A stretch of DNA of 64,000 nt from Leclercia sp. AS011 (GCF_037152535.1 NZ_JBBCMA010000003.1:186001-250000); one strand, 5' to 3'. Shown: positions 19,002 through 34,865, counted from the stretch's first letter. Numbers and translations: made by a program. The notes: a model not told the origin generated them from the sequence alone.

Positions 19002-20446
19002 TTTGCCTCCGATGCCAGTTCGTCAAAGACGTCTTTACCGAGGGAACATTCCGGGCAGAGGAAGTTATCCGGCACGTCGCTCCACGGGGTGCCCGGGGCC
19101 ACATCCTGCAGCGGTTCGCCGAGGGCCGGATCGTAGATCCACTGGCAGACGCTGCACTGCATGCAAGGGCCGAGGTCGGCAGCCGCGGCGGCGGCACAGG
19201 CGCAGGCTTCCTGTTCTGGTGAGGCTTTAGCGGCCGCTTCTGGCAGCGGAGCGAGCGCCCACTGACGTGCAATGTCGCGGCCGTGCTGACGGCAAATTTC
19301 CAGCGCATCCAGATCCGGACGCCATTTCGCCTTCAGGCTCATGGACATCTCAAAGCCCGCATCCTGCAAACGAGTGGAGAGACGGTCGACCGCGCCGCCG
19401 CTCCAGCCGTGGGAGCCAAAGGCGCTGGCGCGTTTGTTGCGGAAGCGCAGGCCGGTCATCTCTTCCACCAGGCCGGCAATTTTCGGCATCATCACGTTGT
19501 TCATGGTGGAGGTCCCCACCAGCACGCCTTTGGAGCGGAAAACGTTGGTCAGAATGTCGTTCTTGTCGCTGCGCGCCACGTTGAAGATTTTCACCGCCAC
19601 GTTCGGGTCCACTTCGTTGATGCCCTGGGCAATCGCGTCGGCCATCATGCGGGTGTTGTTGGACATGGTGTCGTAGAAAAGGGTAATGCGATCTTCCTGA
19701 TAGTCCGCCGCCCACTTCAGATACTGCTCGACGATTTGGGTGGGGTTGTCACGCCATACCACCCCGTGGGAGGTGGCAATCATATCCACCGGCAGGTTGA
19801 AGCCGAGGATTTCGGTAATTTTTGGCGTGACCAGACGGCTGAACGGGGTCAGGATGTTGGCGTAGTAGCGCTGGCACTGCTCATACAGCTCGGCCTGATC
19901 CACTTCGTCATTGAACAGACGTTCGTCGCAGTAGTGCTGGCCGAAGGCGTCGTTACTGAACAGCACGGCGTCGCCGGTCATGTAGGTCATCATGCTGTCC
20001 GGCCAGTGCAGCATCGGGGTTTCCACGAAGATCAGCTGTTTGCCGTTGCCGATATCCAGTGAGTCACCGGTTTTCACCACGTTGAAATTCCACTCCGGAT
20101 GGTGGTGATGACCATTGATGGAGTCGATGGCGTTATTGGTGCAGTAGATCGGGGTGTCTGGAATGCAGGACATCAGCTCGGTCAGGGCACCGGCGTGATC
20201 TTCTTCAGCATGGTTAATGATAATGTAGTCGATATCGGCCAGGTCAATTTCACTGCGCAGGTTTTGCACGAATTCACGGCTGAATTTATGATCGACGGTG
20301 TCGATCAGGACGTTTTTCTCTTCCCGGATGAGATAGCTGTTATAGCTGCTGCCGCGCAGCGTTTTGTACTCCGTACCGTGAAAATCACGTACTTCCCAGT
20401 CACGTTGACCCACCCAATGAATATTGTTTTTAACCAGAATAGACAT
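18998..20446 (-). CDS. norV: Anaerobic nitric oxide reductase flavorubredoxin
   Basis: A 482-residue protein that reduces nitric oxide to nitrous oxide under anaerobic conditions. Domains in order: a beta-lactamase-like diiron domain (residues 1-250) with the H-A-E-E-D-H-A-G ligand motif near residue 79; a flavodoxin FMN domain (about 255-395); a linker rich in alanine and cysteine; and a rubredoxin domain with C-M-Q-C-S-V-C and later C-P-E-C-S-L-G near the end. All metal ligands are in place. It is the first gene of norVW and lies behind a sigma-54 promoter and three NorR sites. Confidence 0.97.
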   Translation of the reverse strand: MSILVKNNIHWVGQRDWEVRDFHGTEYKTLRGSSYNSYLIREEKNVLIDTVDHKFSREFVQNLRSEIDLADIDYIIINHAEEDHAGALTELMSCIPDTPIYCTNNAIDSINGHHHHPEWNFNVVKTGDSLDIGNGKQLIFVETPMLHWPDSMMTYMTGDAVLFSNDAFGQHYCDERLFNDEVDQAELYEQCQRYYANILTPFSRLVTPKITEILGFNLPVDMIATSHGVVWRDNPTQIVEQYLKWAADYQEDRITLFYDTMSNNTRMMADAIAQGINEVDPNVAVKIFNVARSDKNDILTNVFRSKGVLVGTSTMNNVMMPKIAGLVEEMTGLRFRNKRASAFGSHGWSGGAVDRLSTRLQDAGFEMSMSLKAKWRPDLDALEICRQHGRDIARQWALAPLPEAAAKASPEQEACACAAAAAADLGPCMQCSVCQWIYDPALGEPLQDVAPGTPWSDVPDNFLCPECSLGKDVFDELASEAK

Positions 20447-20497
20447 AGCAACCTCAACTTAATACAGCGAAATTAAACGAAAGATGTAAGAGTAATT

Positions 20498-20512
20498 GCA
20501 GGTTGCGTGCCA
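20498..20512 (-). promoter_or_regulatory. Sigma-54 promoter of norVW
   Basis: On the minus strand TGGCACGCAACCTGC has the -24 GG and -12 GC of the sigma-54 consensus TGGCAC-N5-TTGC, and its position 52 bases before the norV start matches the E. coli norV promoter. An AT-rich stretch upstream (20513-20560) could hold an IHF site. Confidence 0.85.
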
Positions 20513-20567
20513 ACTTTTTATTTTGTTGATTTTAATGGTTTTTTAAAATAATAACTCCTGATGGGTA

Positions 20568-20623
20568 GTCAATTTGACTGTCCTTGATATAGTCAATATG
20601 ACAAGATGCATTGTCAAAATGAC
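20568..20623. promoter_or_regulatory. Three NorR enhancer sites in the norV-norR spacer
   Basis: Three near-identical palindromes: GTCAATTTGAC (20568-20578), GTCAATATGAC (20592-20602) and GTCAAAATGAC (20613-20623). All fit the NorR core GT-N7-AC with the GTCA/TGAC arms. In E. coli three such sites are needed for NorR to form its hexamer and to activate norVW; the rightmost site is only 12 bases before the norR start, so it may also limit norR expression. Confidence 0.9.
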
Positions 20624-20635
20624 AGCGAGGCGAGA

Positions 20636-22146
<1,511 letters not shown>

Positions 22147-22150
<4 letters not shown>

Positions 22151-23112
22151 ATGATGCCTGCCTGGTAGAAATCCTGCAAGTTGATGGCACCGCACAGGTG
22201 ACCAGAGTCGTCCACCACCGGGGCGGCGGTGATTTTGCGCTTCAGCAGCAGCTCTTTGGCTTCGATGGCGCGGCTGTCGGCCTTCAGCGTCAGGCCGCCG
22301 GTGGTCATGGCGCTGCTGACGTTCACCTCCAGTTTACCGCCGCCCACCAGCCAGCGACGCAGGTCGCCGTCGGTGAAGACGCCTTTTACCTGGCGGTCGT
22401 CATCGCAGACCGCCACCAGACCCAGCCCGGTGCGGCTCAGCTCCAGCATCGCATCCATCACGCTGGCGTTCAGCTTCACCTGCGGAGTTGCCTCGTCGGT
22501 GCGCATCAGGTGGTGCACCTTATTCAGCAGGCGTGCACCCAGCGCCCCGGCTGGGTGGGAGCGGGCAAAATCTTCTTCATTAAAGCCGCGAGCCTGCATT
22601 ACCGCCATCGCCAGCGCATCGCCCATCATCAGGGTATTCACGGTGCTGGAGGTTGGAGCCAGGTGCATCGGGCAGGCTTCGCGCTCTACCGAAATATCCA
22701 GCGTGGCTTTGGCGGCCAGCGCCAGCGGCGAGCGGGATTTCCCGGTCATCGCCAGCAGGGCGACCGATTTTTCCTGCAGGCGGGGCAGGATCAGATCCAG
22801 CTCTTTCGCCGAGCCGGAGTAGGAGATAAACAGCAGCACGTCGCGGCTTTCGATCATCCCCAGATCGCCGTGCAGCGCTTCAGCGGGATGGACGAAAAAG
22901 GCCGGGGTGCCGGTGCTGGCGAGGGTCGCGGCAATCTTTTTACCGATATGGCCGGACTTGCCGATACCGGCGACAATCACTTTACCTTCGCACTGAATAA
23001 TGGTGTTTGCCGCCCGAACGAAATCCTCTCCCAGACGTTCCGGCAGGCGGCTGGCCTCCTGCAGTTCCAGCATCAGGGTTTGGCGACCCGCGTTTAACAG
23101 AAAATCACTCAT
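22147..23112 (-). CDS. gutQ: Arabinose-5-phosphate isomerase GutQ
   Basis: A 321-residue enzyme that interconverts ribulose-5-phosphate and arabinose-5-phosphate. It has an N-terminal SIS sugar-isomerase domain ([13 protein letters not shown] near residue 49; S-Y-S-G-S-A-K-E near 97) and two C-terminal CBS domains (from about residue 205). It is the paralogue of KdsD and the last gene of the glucitol operon. It overlaps the gutR stop by 8 bases. Confidence 0.95.
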
Positions 23113-23878
23113 CTCTCTCTCCGGTTACAATCACTTCGATTCCTTTCTCTTCCAGCGCTTGCTTGAACGCCGGATCGATGCCCGCGTCGGTGATCAGCTT
23201 ATCGACGCTCTCCAGGCTACAGACAATGTTCGGACTTTTACGGCCAAACTTCGACGAGTCAGCCATCAGGATCACTTCCCGGGCGGCGTTGCACATCGCT
23301 TTGCTGACGCTGAACACCTCGTTGAAAGTGGTGACGCCCGCGTTGAGATCGATGCCGTCGGTGCCCATAAACAGCCGGTCAAAGCTGAAGTGATCGAAAG
23401 CGTTCTCCGCCAGCTGGCCGTGAAACGAGGCTGATTTTTTACGGAAGGTGCCGCCGGGCATCAGGATGGTTTGTTCGTTGTCGAATTCGGACAGGGCGTT
23501 GACGATATGCAGGCTGTTGGTCATCACCGTGATGTTATTAAAGCGGCTGAGCATGGGTACCATCTGCAGCACCGTACTGCCCGCGTCGAGGATAATGGAG
23601 TCGCCGTCGTGGATATACTTGACCGCCGCCTCAGCAATTAACGCCTTCTGGTGGGTGTTGATCAGCGTTTTGTGATCGATGGGCGGATCGGCTTCGTCCT
23701 TATTCAGCACCACGCCGCCATAGGTGCGGATCACCGCCCCGGCGTTTTCCAGGATCACCAGATCCTTGCGGATGGTGGTGCCGGTGGTGTCAAAGTAGTG
23801 GGCCAGATCCTCAACCGAACATTTTCCCTGCTTTTGCAGGTGGTCGAGAATGGCCGCCTGCCGCTGACGGGGTTTCAT
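23105..23878 (-). CDS. srlR: DeoR-family glucitol operon repressor
   Basis: A 257-residue DeoR-type repressor, also called gutR, the same length as in E. coli. The N-terminal helix-turn-helix (R-Q-A-A-I-L-D-H-L then [19 protein letters not shown]) is followed by the sugar-phosphate sensor domain with S-I-I-L-D-A-G-S-T and G-T-D-G-I-D. It represses the srl operon until glucitol is present. It sits after gutM and before gutQ, with a short palindrome in the gap to gutM. Confidence 0.95.
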   Translation of the reverse strand: MKPRQRQAAILDHLQKQGKCSVEDLAHYFDTTGTTIRKDLVILENAGAVIRTYGGVVLNKDEADPPIDHKTLINTHQKALIAEAAVKYIHDGDSIILDAGSTVLQMVPMLSRFNNITVMTNSLHIVNALSEFDNEQTILMPGGTFRKKSASFHGQLAENAFDHFSFDRLFMGTDGIDLNAGVTTFNEVFSVSKAMCNAAREVILMADSSKFGRKSPNIVCSLESVDKLITDAGIDPAFKQALEEKGIEVIVTGERDE

Positions 23879-23897
23879 AGGCGTTGCGTTCCTCAGG

Positions 23898-23919
23898 TTG
23901 CGAAATGATAATTTCGCAA
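23898..23919. promoter_or_regulatory. Perfect 9-bp palindrome between gutM and srlR
   Basis: TTGCGAAAT, GATA, ATTTCGCAA forms a perfect stem or operator 20 bases upstream of the srlR start. It lacks a T-run, so it is either a regulatory hairpin or a binding site, possibly for SrlR itself. Confidence 0.45.
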
Positions 23920-23941
23920 GCTTATAGCGTTCACATCGAAA

Positions 23942-24301
23942 TTATCTATGTTTCAATTTAAGCGCTAATGATAGTGCATCCTGACAGAGCGAATCATTGG
24001 GAAAGATCACATCGGGCTCTAATTCCTGTAGCGCGACGCCGTTAATCGCTGCAATTTTCACCGGTCGGGCAAAGACCGTCAGGCCGCGCATCATCAGGGA
24101 GTCGCAGACCCGGTGATTATCGTCCAGCGCAATGGCGACAATCACCCGCGGTTTGAAGCGCCCGCCGGAGCGGCCCACGCCCACTCTGCCTTTCTGGCAA
24201 AGAGCGTCGAACGCCCGGTTAAAGCGGTGGATTTGCCACCCGCCGAGCGCCAGCTGGCCCAGCCAGGCGATAACGGCGACGGTGATTAATGTGGTAACCA
24301 T
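23942..24301 (-). CDS. gutM: Glucitol operon activator GutM
   Basis: A 119-residue protein with one strong N-terminal hydrophobic segment (residues 3-22) and a small C-terminal domain (F-K-P-R-V-I-V-A-I-A-L-D then R-V-C-D-S-L-M-M-R-G). It closely matches E. coli GutM, which activates glucitol operon expression. The hydrophobic start suggests membrane attachment, as also seen in the family. It lies between srlD and srlR after a pair of REP elements. Confidence 0.93.
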   Translation of the reverse strand: MVTTLITVAVIAWLGQLALGGWQIHRFNRAFDALCQKGRVGVGRSGGRFKPRVIVAIALDDNHRVCDSLMMRGLTVFARPVKIAAINGVALQELEPDVIFPNDSLCQDALSLALKLKHR

Positions 24302-24320
24302 GTGTAGCTCCTGTGGAATT

Positions 24321-24393
24321 GCCGGGCGGCGCTTCGCTTGCCCGGCCGACGATTAAGACCTTTGTAGCCCCGGTAAGCGCAGCGCCACCGGGG
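24321..24393. repeat. Two REP-type elements inside the srl operon
   Basis: GCCGGGCGGCGCTTCGCTTG with CCCGGC (24321-24346), and a second copy starting GTAGCCCCGG and ending CACCGGGG (24364-24393), lie between srlD and gutM. Such elements inside an operon often lower expression of the genes after them, here the regulators relative to the transport genes. Confidence 0.8.
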
Positions 24394-24400
24394 AACGAAT

Positions 24401-25180
24401 TCAGAACATCACCTGACCGCCGGTGATATTGATCGACTGCCCGGTGCAGTAGGAGGCTTTCGGACTGGCGTAAAACAGCAGCATATTCAGCACGTCCTGA
24501 TAGTCGCACCCGCGCTTCAGCGGCACTTTATCGATGTAATACTGCTCCACCCGATCCGCCTCGATGCCCAGCTTGGTGGCATACTGCGGCAGCAGGGACT
24601 GGAACATCGGCGACTTCAGCAGGTTGCCGAGCATCAGCGAATGCACGGTAATGCCGTACTCCGCCAGATCCAGCGCCAGGGACTGGGTCAGCCCCACGCC
24701 GCCGAACTTGGCCGCGCTGTAGCCGGAGTTGTGCTTGCTGCCCACCTTGCCGGATTTGGAGTTGATCTGAATGATGCGCCCGGCGATGCCGTCGCGGATC
24801 ATCAGGCGCGAGAACTCCCGGGCGCAGAGGAAATAGCCCACCAGGTTCACCTGCAACGAGCGGTCGAAATCCCCCAGCTCCACGTCGCTGATAAACGCCG
24901 CTTTGGCGATCCCGGCGCTGTAGACCAGCAGATCGACGCGGCCAAAGATCTCATCCACCCCGTGCGACAACGCCATCACGCTCTGCTCGCTGGTGGCATC
25001 GGCACCAAAGCCATACGCCTTGCCTTCGCCAAACTCCTGGTTGATCTCGCTGGCGACCCGGGCGGCTTTTTCGCTCTGAATGTCCACCACCGCCACGCGA
25101 TACCCTTCTGCGGCCAGCCCGCGGCAGAGATATTCCCCTAAGGTTTGTCCCCCGCCAATGACAACTGCAACCTGTTCCAT
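24401..25180 (-). CDS. srlD: Sorbitol-6-phosphate 2-dehydrogenase
   Basis: A 259-residue short-chain dehydrogenase that oxidises glucitol-6-phosphate to fructose-6-phosphate with NAD. The cofactor motif V-V-I-G-G-G-Q-T-L-G-E-Y near residue 6, the N-S-K-S-G region near 142, and the Y-S-A-A-K active-site tyrosine/lysine near 155 are present. It matches E. coli SrlD in length. It follows srlB by 15 bases. Confidence 0.96.
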   Translation of the reverse strand: MEQVAVVIGGGQTLGEYLCRGLAAEGYRVAVVDIQSEKAARVASEINQEFGEGKAYGFGADATSEQSVMALSHGVDEIFGRVDLLVYSAGIAKAAFISDVELGDFDRSLQVNLVGYFLCAREFSRLMIRDGIAGRIIQINSKSGKVGSKHNSGYSAAKFGGVGLTQSLALDLAEYGITVHSLMLGNLLKSPMFQSLLPQYATKLGIEADRVEQYYIDKVPLKRGCDYQDVLNMLLFYASPKASYCTGQSINITGGQVMF

Positions 25181-25195
25181 GTTTCTCTCCTTTAA

Positions 25196-25558
25196 TTACG
25201 CCACAAATTTCAGTACACAACCGGCCGTCACCGCCTGCGGAACCGGCCCGGCAACGTGCACGGTGCCCGGGTATTCCGCTGCGGTCTGGCCATCAAAACG
25301 CAGGGTGATATGCCCCAGCTCGCGCAGGTTCTGCTCCGCGACATCGCCCACCGCCGTCACCGGATAGCTCGCCTCGCCCAGCGTGAGCTGGCTGCCGGGG
25401 AGAAGCTCGCCGCTCAGTTCGCCGTGGCAGTGGATAAAACAGAACTCCTCGATATCCGCCGGGACCCCTTCACGAAAGGTAATCAGCATCTGATCACTCA
25501 GGGCATCCGCGGCGCTCTGGCCGATGCGGGTAATGGTGGTCTGGTAAATCACGGTCAT
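25196..25558 (-). CDS. srlB: PTS glucitol/sorbitol EIIA component
   Basis: A 120-residue EIIA of the glucitol family. The likely phosphorylated histidine is in F-I-H-C-H-G near residue 43. It receives phosphate from HPr and passes it to the EIIB part of SrlE. It lies between srlE and srlD in the order seen in E. coli (srlA-E-B-D). Confidence 0.95.
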   Translation of the reverse strand: MTVIYQTTITRIGQSAADALSDQMLITFREGVPADIEEFCFIHCHGELSGELLPGSQLTLGEASYPVTAVGDVAEQNLRELGHITLRFDGQTAAEYPGTVHVAGPVPQAVTAGCVLKFVA

Positions 25559-25570
25559 GACGAAGTCCTC

Positions 25571-27129
<1,559 letters not shown>

Positions 27130-27132
27130 CTA

Positions 27133-27178
27133 ATAATAATCACTTTGAAAGGTTTTAAAGTGTTAAACAGATCTCACA
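27133..27178 (-). promoter_or_regulatory. Putative CRP-dependent promoter of the srl operon
   Basis: On the minus strand a TATTAT hexamer (27138-27133) could be the -10 element with no good -35 element. A TGTGA half-site at 27178-27174, starting TGTGAGATCTG, lies centred about 44 bases before the expected start, near the usual class II CRP position. The second half-site is weak. Confidence 0.4.
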
Positions 27179-27362
27179 ATGAAAGAAAAATAGATTATTT
27201 TGAAAGATAATGGGCGTGGCGAGGCGAGAAGGGTTGAGAAGAGGACGAATTTGTCTTTAAGCAGCGTAAAGATTTTGCCCGGCGGGTTCGCATCTCTTCC
27301 TTGAGGTGTCCCGGATGCTTTACCATACTTGCCACTTATCGAATTCGTTGAATGGATGTCTC

Positions 27363-28457
27363 ATGCTCAAGCGTCGTTACGCAGCCATACTGCCTGCGCT
27401 TATCCTGCTCTCTGCCTGCAGCAGCAAACCGAAGACCGAAGAGGTCCAGCAACAAACGGCGGGCGCGCCGTCCGGCGGCTTCCTGCTGGAACCCCAGCAT
27501 AATGTGATGCAGATGGGGGGCGACTTTGCCAACAATCCCGCAGCGGAACAGTTCATCGACAAAATGGTGAGCAAGCACGGCTTTAATAAAGCCCAGCTGC
27601 AGGAGATCCTCTCCCAGGCGAAACGTCTGGATTACGTGCTGCGACTGATGGATCGCCAGGCCCCGACCACCCAGCCACCGGCCGGGCCGAACGGGGCATG
27701 GTTACGCTATCGCAACCAGTTTATTACCCCGGACAACGTGCAGAACGGCGTGGCGTTCTGGAACCAGTATCAGGATGCGCTGACCCGCGCCCAGCAGGTC
27801 TACGGCGTGCCGCCGGAGATCATCATCGGGATTATCGGCGTGGAAACACGCTGGGGCCGCGTGATGGGTAAAACCCGCATTCTGGATGCGCTGGCGACCC
27901 TCTCCTTTAACTATCCGCGCCGGGCGGAGTACTTCTCCTCCGAGCTGGAAACCTTCCTGCTGATGGCGCGCGACGAACAGGATGACCCGCTGGATCTGAA
28001 GGGCTCCTTTGCCGGTGCTATGGGCTACGGCCAGTTTATGCCGTCCTCCTATAAGCAGTACGCGGTCGATTTCAACGGCGACGGCCACATCAACCTGTGG
28101 GATCCGGAAGATGCGATTGGCAGCGTCGCCAACTACTTTAAAGAGCATGGCTGGACGCCAGGTCAGCCGGTGGCGGTTATGGCCAACGGTCAGGCGCCAG
28201 GGCTGGAGAACGGCTTTAAAACCAGCTATACCCCGGCACAGCTGACGGCGGTAGGGTTAACGCCACAGCAGCCGCTGAGCGGCAACCAAAAGGTGAGCCT
28301 GCTGCGTCTGGATATCGGTACCGGCTACCAGTACTGGTACGGTCTGCCTAACTTCTACACCATCACCCGCTACAACCACAGCACGCACTATGCAATGGCG
28401 GTGTGGCAGTTGGGGCTGGCCGTGGCGCAGGCGCGCGTGGCATCGCCGTTCAGTTAA
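27363..28457 (+). CDS. mltB: Membrane-bound lytic murein transglycosylase B
   Basis: A 364-residue outer-membrane lipoprotein that cleaves peptidoglycan to leave 1,6-anhydromuramyl ends. The signal peptide ends in L-L-S-A-C at C19, followed by S-S-K, which is consistent with sorting to the outer membrane. The catalytic glutamate is in I-I-G-V-E-T-R-W-G, and the late Y-G-L-P-N-F-Y-T-I-T-R-Y-N is typical of family 3 transglycosylases. The start at 27363 gives the family lipoprotein N-terminus; the longer frame from 27306 does not. Confidence 0.96.
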   Translation: MLKRRYAAILPALILLSACSSKPKTEEVQQQTAGAPSGGFLLEPQHNVMQMGGDFANNPAAEQFIDKMVSKHGFNKAQLQEILSQAKRLDYVLRLMDRQAPTTQPPAGPNGAWLRYRNQFITPDNVQNGVAFWNQYQDALTRAQQVYGVPPEIIIGIIGVETRWGRVMGKTRILDALATLSFNYPRRAEYFSSELETFLLMARDEQDDPLDLKGSFAGAMGYGQFMPSSYKQYAVDFNGDGHINLWDPEDAIGSVANYFKEHGWTPGQPVAVMANGQAPGLENGFKTSYTPAQLTAVGLTPQQPLSGNQKVSLLRLDIGTGYQYWYGLPNFYTITRYNHSTHYAMAVWQLGLAVAQARVASPFS

Positions 28458-28474
28458 TACTCTCTCCCTGCCGA

Positions 28475-28505
28475 AAAAGTGAGTGGAGCAACGCCACTCA
28501 CTTTT
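28475..28505. terminator. Terminator after mltB
   Basis: A 12-bp stem AAAAGTGAGTGG / CCACTCACTTTT with a 7-base loop, running into TTTTC. It lies 18 bases past the mltB stop. Confidence 0.85.
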
Positions 28506-28627
28506 CATTATTAGCCGCCTTGCCAGGTTAATTTTCTGAAGCCCCCTCGTAAAACCTCCACCTCGTCCTCATATCTGACGACTAAAGTGCTATCTTGTGC
28601 TGCATGTTTTTAAGGAGTCAAAACACG

Positions 28628-29125
28628 ATGACTGACCATGAATTGATGCAGCTCAGTGAGAGAGTAGGGCAGGCGCTGAAACAGCGCGGCGCAACGGTCA
28701 CCACGGCAGAGTCCTGTACCGGCGGCTGGGTGGCAAAAGTTATCACCGATATCGCCGGCAGTTCCGCCTGGTTTGAACGCGGATTTGTCACTTACAGTAA
28801 TGAAGCGAAAGCGCAGATGATTGGCGTGCGTGAACCCACGCTTATCGAGCATGGTGCGGTCAGCGAGCCGGTGGTGATCGAGATGGCGATTGGTGCCCTG
28901 CGTGCCGCCCGGGCGGACTATGCTATCTCTATTAGCGGCATCGCCGGGCCGGACGGCGGCAGCGCTGAAAAGCCTGTCGGGACCGTGTGGTTTGGCTTTG
29001 CGACGGCGCAAGGCGAGGGGATTACCCGTCGGGAATGCTTTAGCGGCGACCGCGAAAACGTGCGTCGTCAGGCAACAGAATATGCGTTAAAAACACTCTG
29101 GCAACAATTTCTACAAAACACTTGA
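28628..29125 (+). CDS. pncC: Nicotinamide-nucleotide amidase (CinA C-terminal family)
   Basis: A 165-residue enzyme that deamidates NMN to nicotinate mononucleotide in pyridine nucleotide salvage; known as ygaD in the older literature. The T-A-E-S-C-T-G-G-W-V-A near residue 37, G-A-V-S-E-P-V near 77, and S-I-S-G-I-A-G-P-D-G-G near 103 are the CinA-domain signatures. It lacks the N-terminal MoaB-like domain of full CinA. Start ATG 28628 with AAGGAG about 10 bases upstream. It precedes recA, as in E. coli. Confidence 0.94.
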   Translation: MTDHELMQLSERVGQALKQRGATVTTAESCTGGWVAKVITDIAGSSAWFERGFVTYSNEAKAQMIGVREPTLIEHGAVSEPVVIEMAIGALRAARADYAISISGIAGPDGGSAEKPVGTVWFGFATAQGEGITRRECFSGDRENVRRQATEYALKTLWQQFLQNT

Positions 29126-29149
29126 TACTGTATGAGCATACAGTATAAT
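29122..29149 (+). promoter_or_regulatory. recA promoter with perfect LexA box
   Basis: TTGATA (29122-29127), 16 bases, TATAAT (29144-29149). The 20-base LexA operator at 29126-29145 (CTGT-N8-ACAG with TA on both sides) is the same as the classic recA SOS box and overlaps both promoter elements, so LexA blocks transcription until DNA damage. Confidence 0.97.
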
Positions 29150-29202
29150 TGCTGCAACAGAACAGAATCCAGGGTGAAGCGCAGTTGTTTCACCCGGCAT
29201 GA

Positions 29203-30270
<1,068 letters not shown>

Positions 30271-30288
30271 TAATCGGATGTAATAAAC

Positions 30289-30318
30289 AAGGGTCGCTTA
30301 ATGCGGCCCTTTTTGCTT
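30289..30318 (+). terminator. recA terminator with read-through to recX
   Basis: A 9-bp stem AAGGGTCGC / GCGGCCCTT (one T-G pair) with a 5-base loop, followed by a T-rich tract. It lies 18 bases after the recA stop; recX then starts 36 bases further on, the arrangement in E. coli where partial read-through expresses recX. Confidence 0.9.
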
Positions 30319-30354
30319 TTTGATTTTTGCTTCTCAACTGCAGCAGGTTTATCT

Positions 30355-30855
30355 ATGAATGAATCCACAACGCGTCGTCCTGCTTATAACCGTCTGCTGG
30401 ATCGCGCCGTGCGTATCCTGGCCGTTCGTGACCACAGCGAGCAGGAGCTTCGCCGCAAACTCGCCGCGCCAGTAATGAGCAAAAACGGGCCAGAAGCCAT
30501 CGACGCTACGGCAGAAGATTACGATCGGGTGGTCGCCTGGTGCTATGAGCACAGCTATCTGGACGATACCCGTTTTGTCTCACGCTTTATCGCCAGCCGC
30601 AGCCGGAAAGGCTACGGCCCGGCGCGCATCCGCCAGGAGTTGAATCAAAAGGGCATCCCGCGCGAAACCAGCGAAAAGGCGATGCGCGAATGCGAAATTG
30701 ACTGGTGCGGGCTGGCGCGGGAGCAGGCCGTGCGGAAGTACGGTGAACCTTTGCCGCGCGAGTTTTCAGAAAAAGTCAAAATCCAGCGCTTTTTGCTTTA
30801 TCGCGGCTTCCTGATGGAGGATATTCAGGATATCTGGCGTAATTTTACCGATTGA
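30355..30855 (+). CDS. recX: RecA regulatory protein RecX
   Basis: A 166-residue helical protein that caps RecA filaments and limits their extension. It shows the repeated three-helix layout of RecX with [17 protein letters not shown] near residue 20, then [10 protein letters not shown] and [14 protein letters not shown]. The ATG at 30355 gives the family start M-N-E-S-T; the upstream 18-codon extension lies inside the recA terminator. Confidence 0.94.
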   Translation: MNESTTRRPAYNRLLDRAVRILAVRDHSEQELRRKLAAPVMSKNGPEAIDATAEDYDRVVAWCYEHSYLDDTRFVSRFIASRSRKGYGPARIRQELNQKGIPRETSEKAMRECEIDWCGLAREQAVRKYGEPLPREFSEKVKIQRFLLYRGFLMEDIQDIWRNFTD

Positions 30856-30986
30856 ACGCATGCGGGATTTTACTTCCCTTTAAAGAAAACTTATCTTATT
30901 CCCACTTTTTTCAGTAGCTGGTCCGTCCGACAACGGTTGTGTAGTGACCGGCTGTGACATTTCGTTAGCTTGATTTCAGGATAATT

Positions 30987-33614
<2,628 letters not shown>

Positions 33615-33635
33615 TAATTACAAAGCGTACACAGG

Positions 33636-33659
33636 CGCCATAACGACAACGTTATGGCG
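33636..33659. terminator. Hairpin after alaS
   Basis: Perfect 10-bp stem CGCCATAACG / CGTTATGGCG with loop ACAA, 21 bases past the alaS stop. No T-run follows, so it may end transcription only weakly or protect the mRNA end. Confidence 0.55.
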
Positions 33660-33855
33660 TACTGCGCTCTACGCTATCGATAATGATAAAGTCAGGTTGA
33701 GTTTGTGTATATCGGCTAAACTTACGTTTAACAGATTGTGATGCCGTGACTACCTACACATTACGTGTTTGTCATCGCTTACTTTTTGGCGTTATATGAT
33801 GGATAATGCCGGGATACAAGAGACCCGACTCTTTTAATCTTTCAAGGAGCAAAGA

Positions 33856-34041
33856 ATGCTGATTCTGACTCGTCGAGTTGGTGAGACCCTCATGATTGGG
33901 GATGAGGTCACCGTGACAGTTTTAGGGGTGAAGGGCAACCAGGTACGTATTGGTGTGAACGCCCCTAAAGAAGTCTCTGTTCATCGTGAAGAGATCTACC
34001 AGCGTATCCAGGCTGAAAAATCCCAGCAGTCCAGTTACTGA
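33856..34041 (+). CDS. csrA: Carbon storage regulator CsrA
   Basis: A 61-residue RNA-binding protein, full length for enterobacteria, that binds GGA motifs in mRNA leaders and controls glycogen, motility and biofilm genes. The N-terminal strand [11 protein letters not shown] carries the conserved R residues and the C-terminal R44-containing segment [11 protein letters not shown] is intact. The AAGGAG site at 33844-33849 itself contains a GGA, allowing autoregulation. It is followed by a hairpin and the serV-argV tRNA operon. Confidence 0.98.
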
Positions 34042-34383
34042 TATTATCGCGTCTCGCTGTCTGGCGAGACGCAACCCTCCAGATATATTCCTTGTCAAAA
34101 GTTACCGTTCGATTTCAACCGCTCTCTTTTTAACCTTCTGTCGCACCCTTTCTCTGCCCAACATCCCTTTTACAGCCCTGGATAACTGCCCGCAGCCCTG
34201 CAAAATCCGTTTATAAAACACCCTCTTTGCGGGTTTTACATGCGAATTGCCTGTGATTTGTGCAAACGATAAAAGGTTGTGGAAAAAGGTTTGACTTATA
34301 AGTCCCAGAAAGTAATATATGCGCCACGCAGCGACGAGAAGCTCTTAACGAGTTACTCGAAGCACTCGAAAGAGGCGTTGTGT
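34042..34383 (+). promoter_or_regulatory. csrA-serV spacer: hairpin and tRNA-operon promoter
   Basis: The 342-base spacer holds no gene. A 9-bp hairpin GCGTCTCGC / GCGAGACGC at 34049-34072 lies just after csrA and is the probable end of its mRNA, though no T-run follows. A promoter TTGACT (34291-34296), 16 bases, TAATAT (34313-34318) has a GC-rich ATGCGCC discriminator, the mark of stable-RNA promoters under stringent control. Transcription should start near 34325 and give a leader of about 60 bases before the tRNA-Ser gene. I see nothing else. Confidence 0.75.
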
Positions 34384-34476
34384 GGTGAGGTGGCCGAGAG
34401 GCTGAAGGCGCTCCCCTGCTAAGGGAGTATGCGGTCAAAAGCTGCATCCGGGGTTCGAATCCCCGCCTCACCGCCA
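34384..34476 (+). tRNA. serV: tRNA-Ser(GCU)
   Basis: 93 bases including an encoded CCA end. The sequence folds as a class II tRNA with a long variable arm; the anticodon GCT is at 34418-34420 and reads AGC/AGU. It is nearly identical to E. coli serV and heads the same serV-argV operon. Confidence 0.98.
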
Positions 34477-34480
34477 TTTT

Positions 34481-34557
34481 GCATCCGTAGCTCAGCTGGA
34501 TAGAGTACTCGGCTACGAACCGAGCGGTCGGAGGTTCGAATCCTCCCGGATGCACCA
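34481..34557 (+). tRNA. argV: tRNA-Arg(ACG), copy 1
   Basis: 77 bases with encoded CCA; anticodon ACG at 34515-34517, whose A34 is converted to inosine so that CGU, CGC and CGA are read. It starts 4 bases after serV. All four copies of this gene in the window are identical by eye. Confidence 0.98.
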
Positions 34558-34621
34558 TCTATTACTTCATATTGCTTTCGAAGTGATATGAGTATCGAGT
34601 AGTACAGTAGTAAATCCTGAT

Positions 34622-34698
34622 GCATCCGTAGCTCAGCTGGATAGAGTACTCGGCTACGAACCGAGCGGTCGGAGGTTCGAATCCTCCCGGATGCACCA
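34622..34698 (+). tRNA. argY: tRNA-Arg(ACG), copy 2
   Basis: Identical to copy 1, with anticodon ACG at 34656-34658. The spacer before it (64 bases) differs from the next one. The individual symbol is assigned by order as in E. coli. Confidence 0.97.
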
Positions 34699-34727
34699 TT
34701 TACTATTTCTGAAAGCAGTTCCCTGAT

Positions 34728-34804
34728 GCATCCGTAGCTCAGCTGGATAGAGTACTCGGCTACGAACCGAGCGGTCGGAGGTTCGAATCCTCCCGGATGC
34801 ACCA
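34728..34804 (+). tRNA. argZ: tRNA-Arg(ACG), copy 3
   Basis: Identical to the other copies, anticodon ACG at 34762-34764. Its 5' spacer TTTACTATTTCTGAAAGCAG recurs in diverged form before copy 4, which shows the array grew by unit duplication. Confidence 0.97.
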
Positions 34805-34865
34805 TATTCTCCGAGATAACAGCTAAACTGTTGTTTCATGTTCTGCGAAATAATCGCGAGCACAA

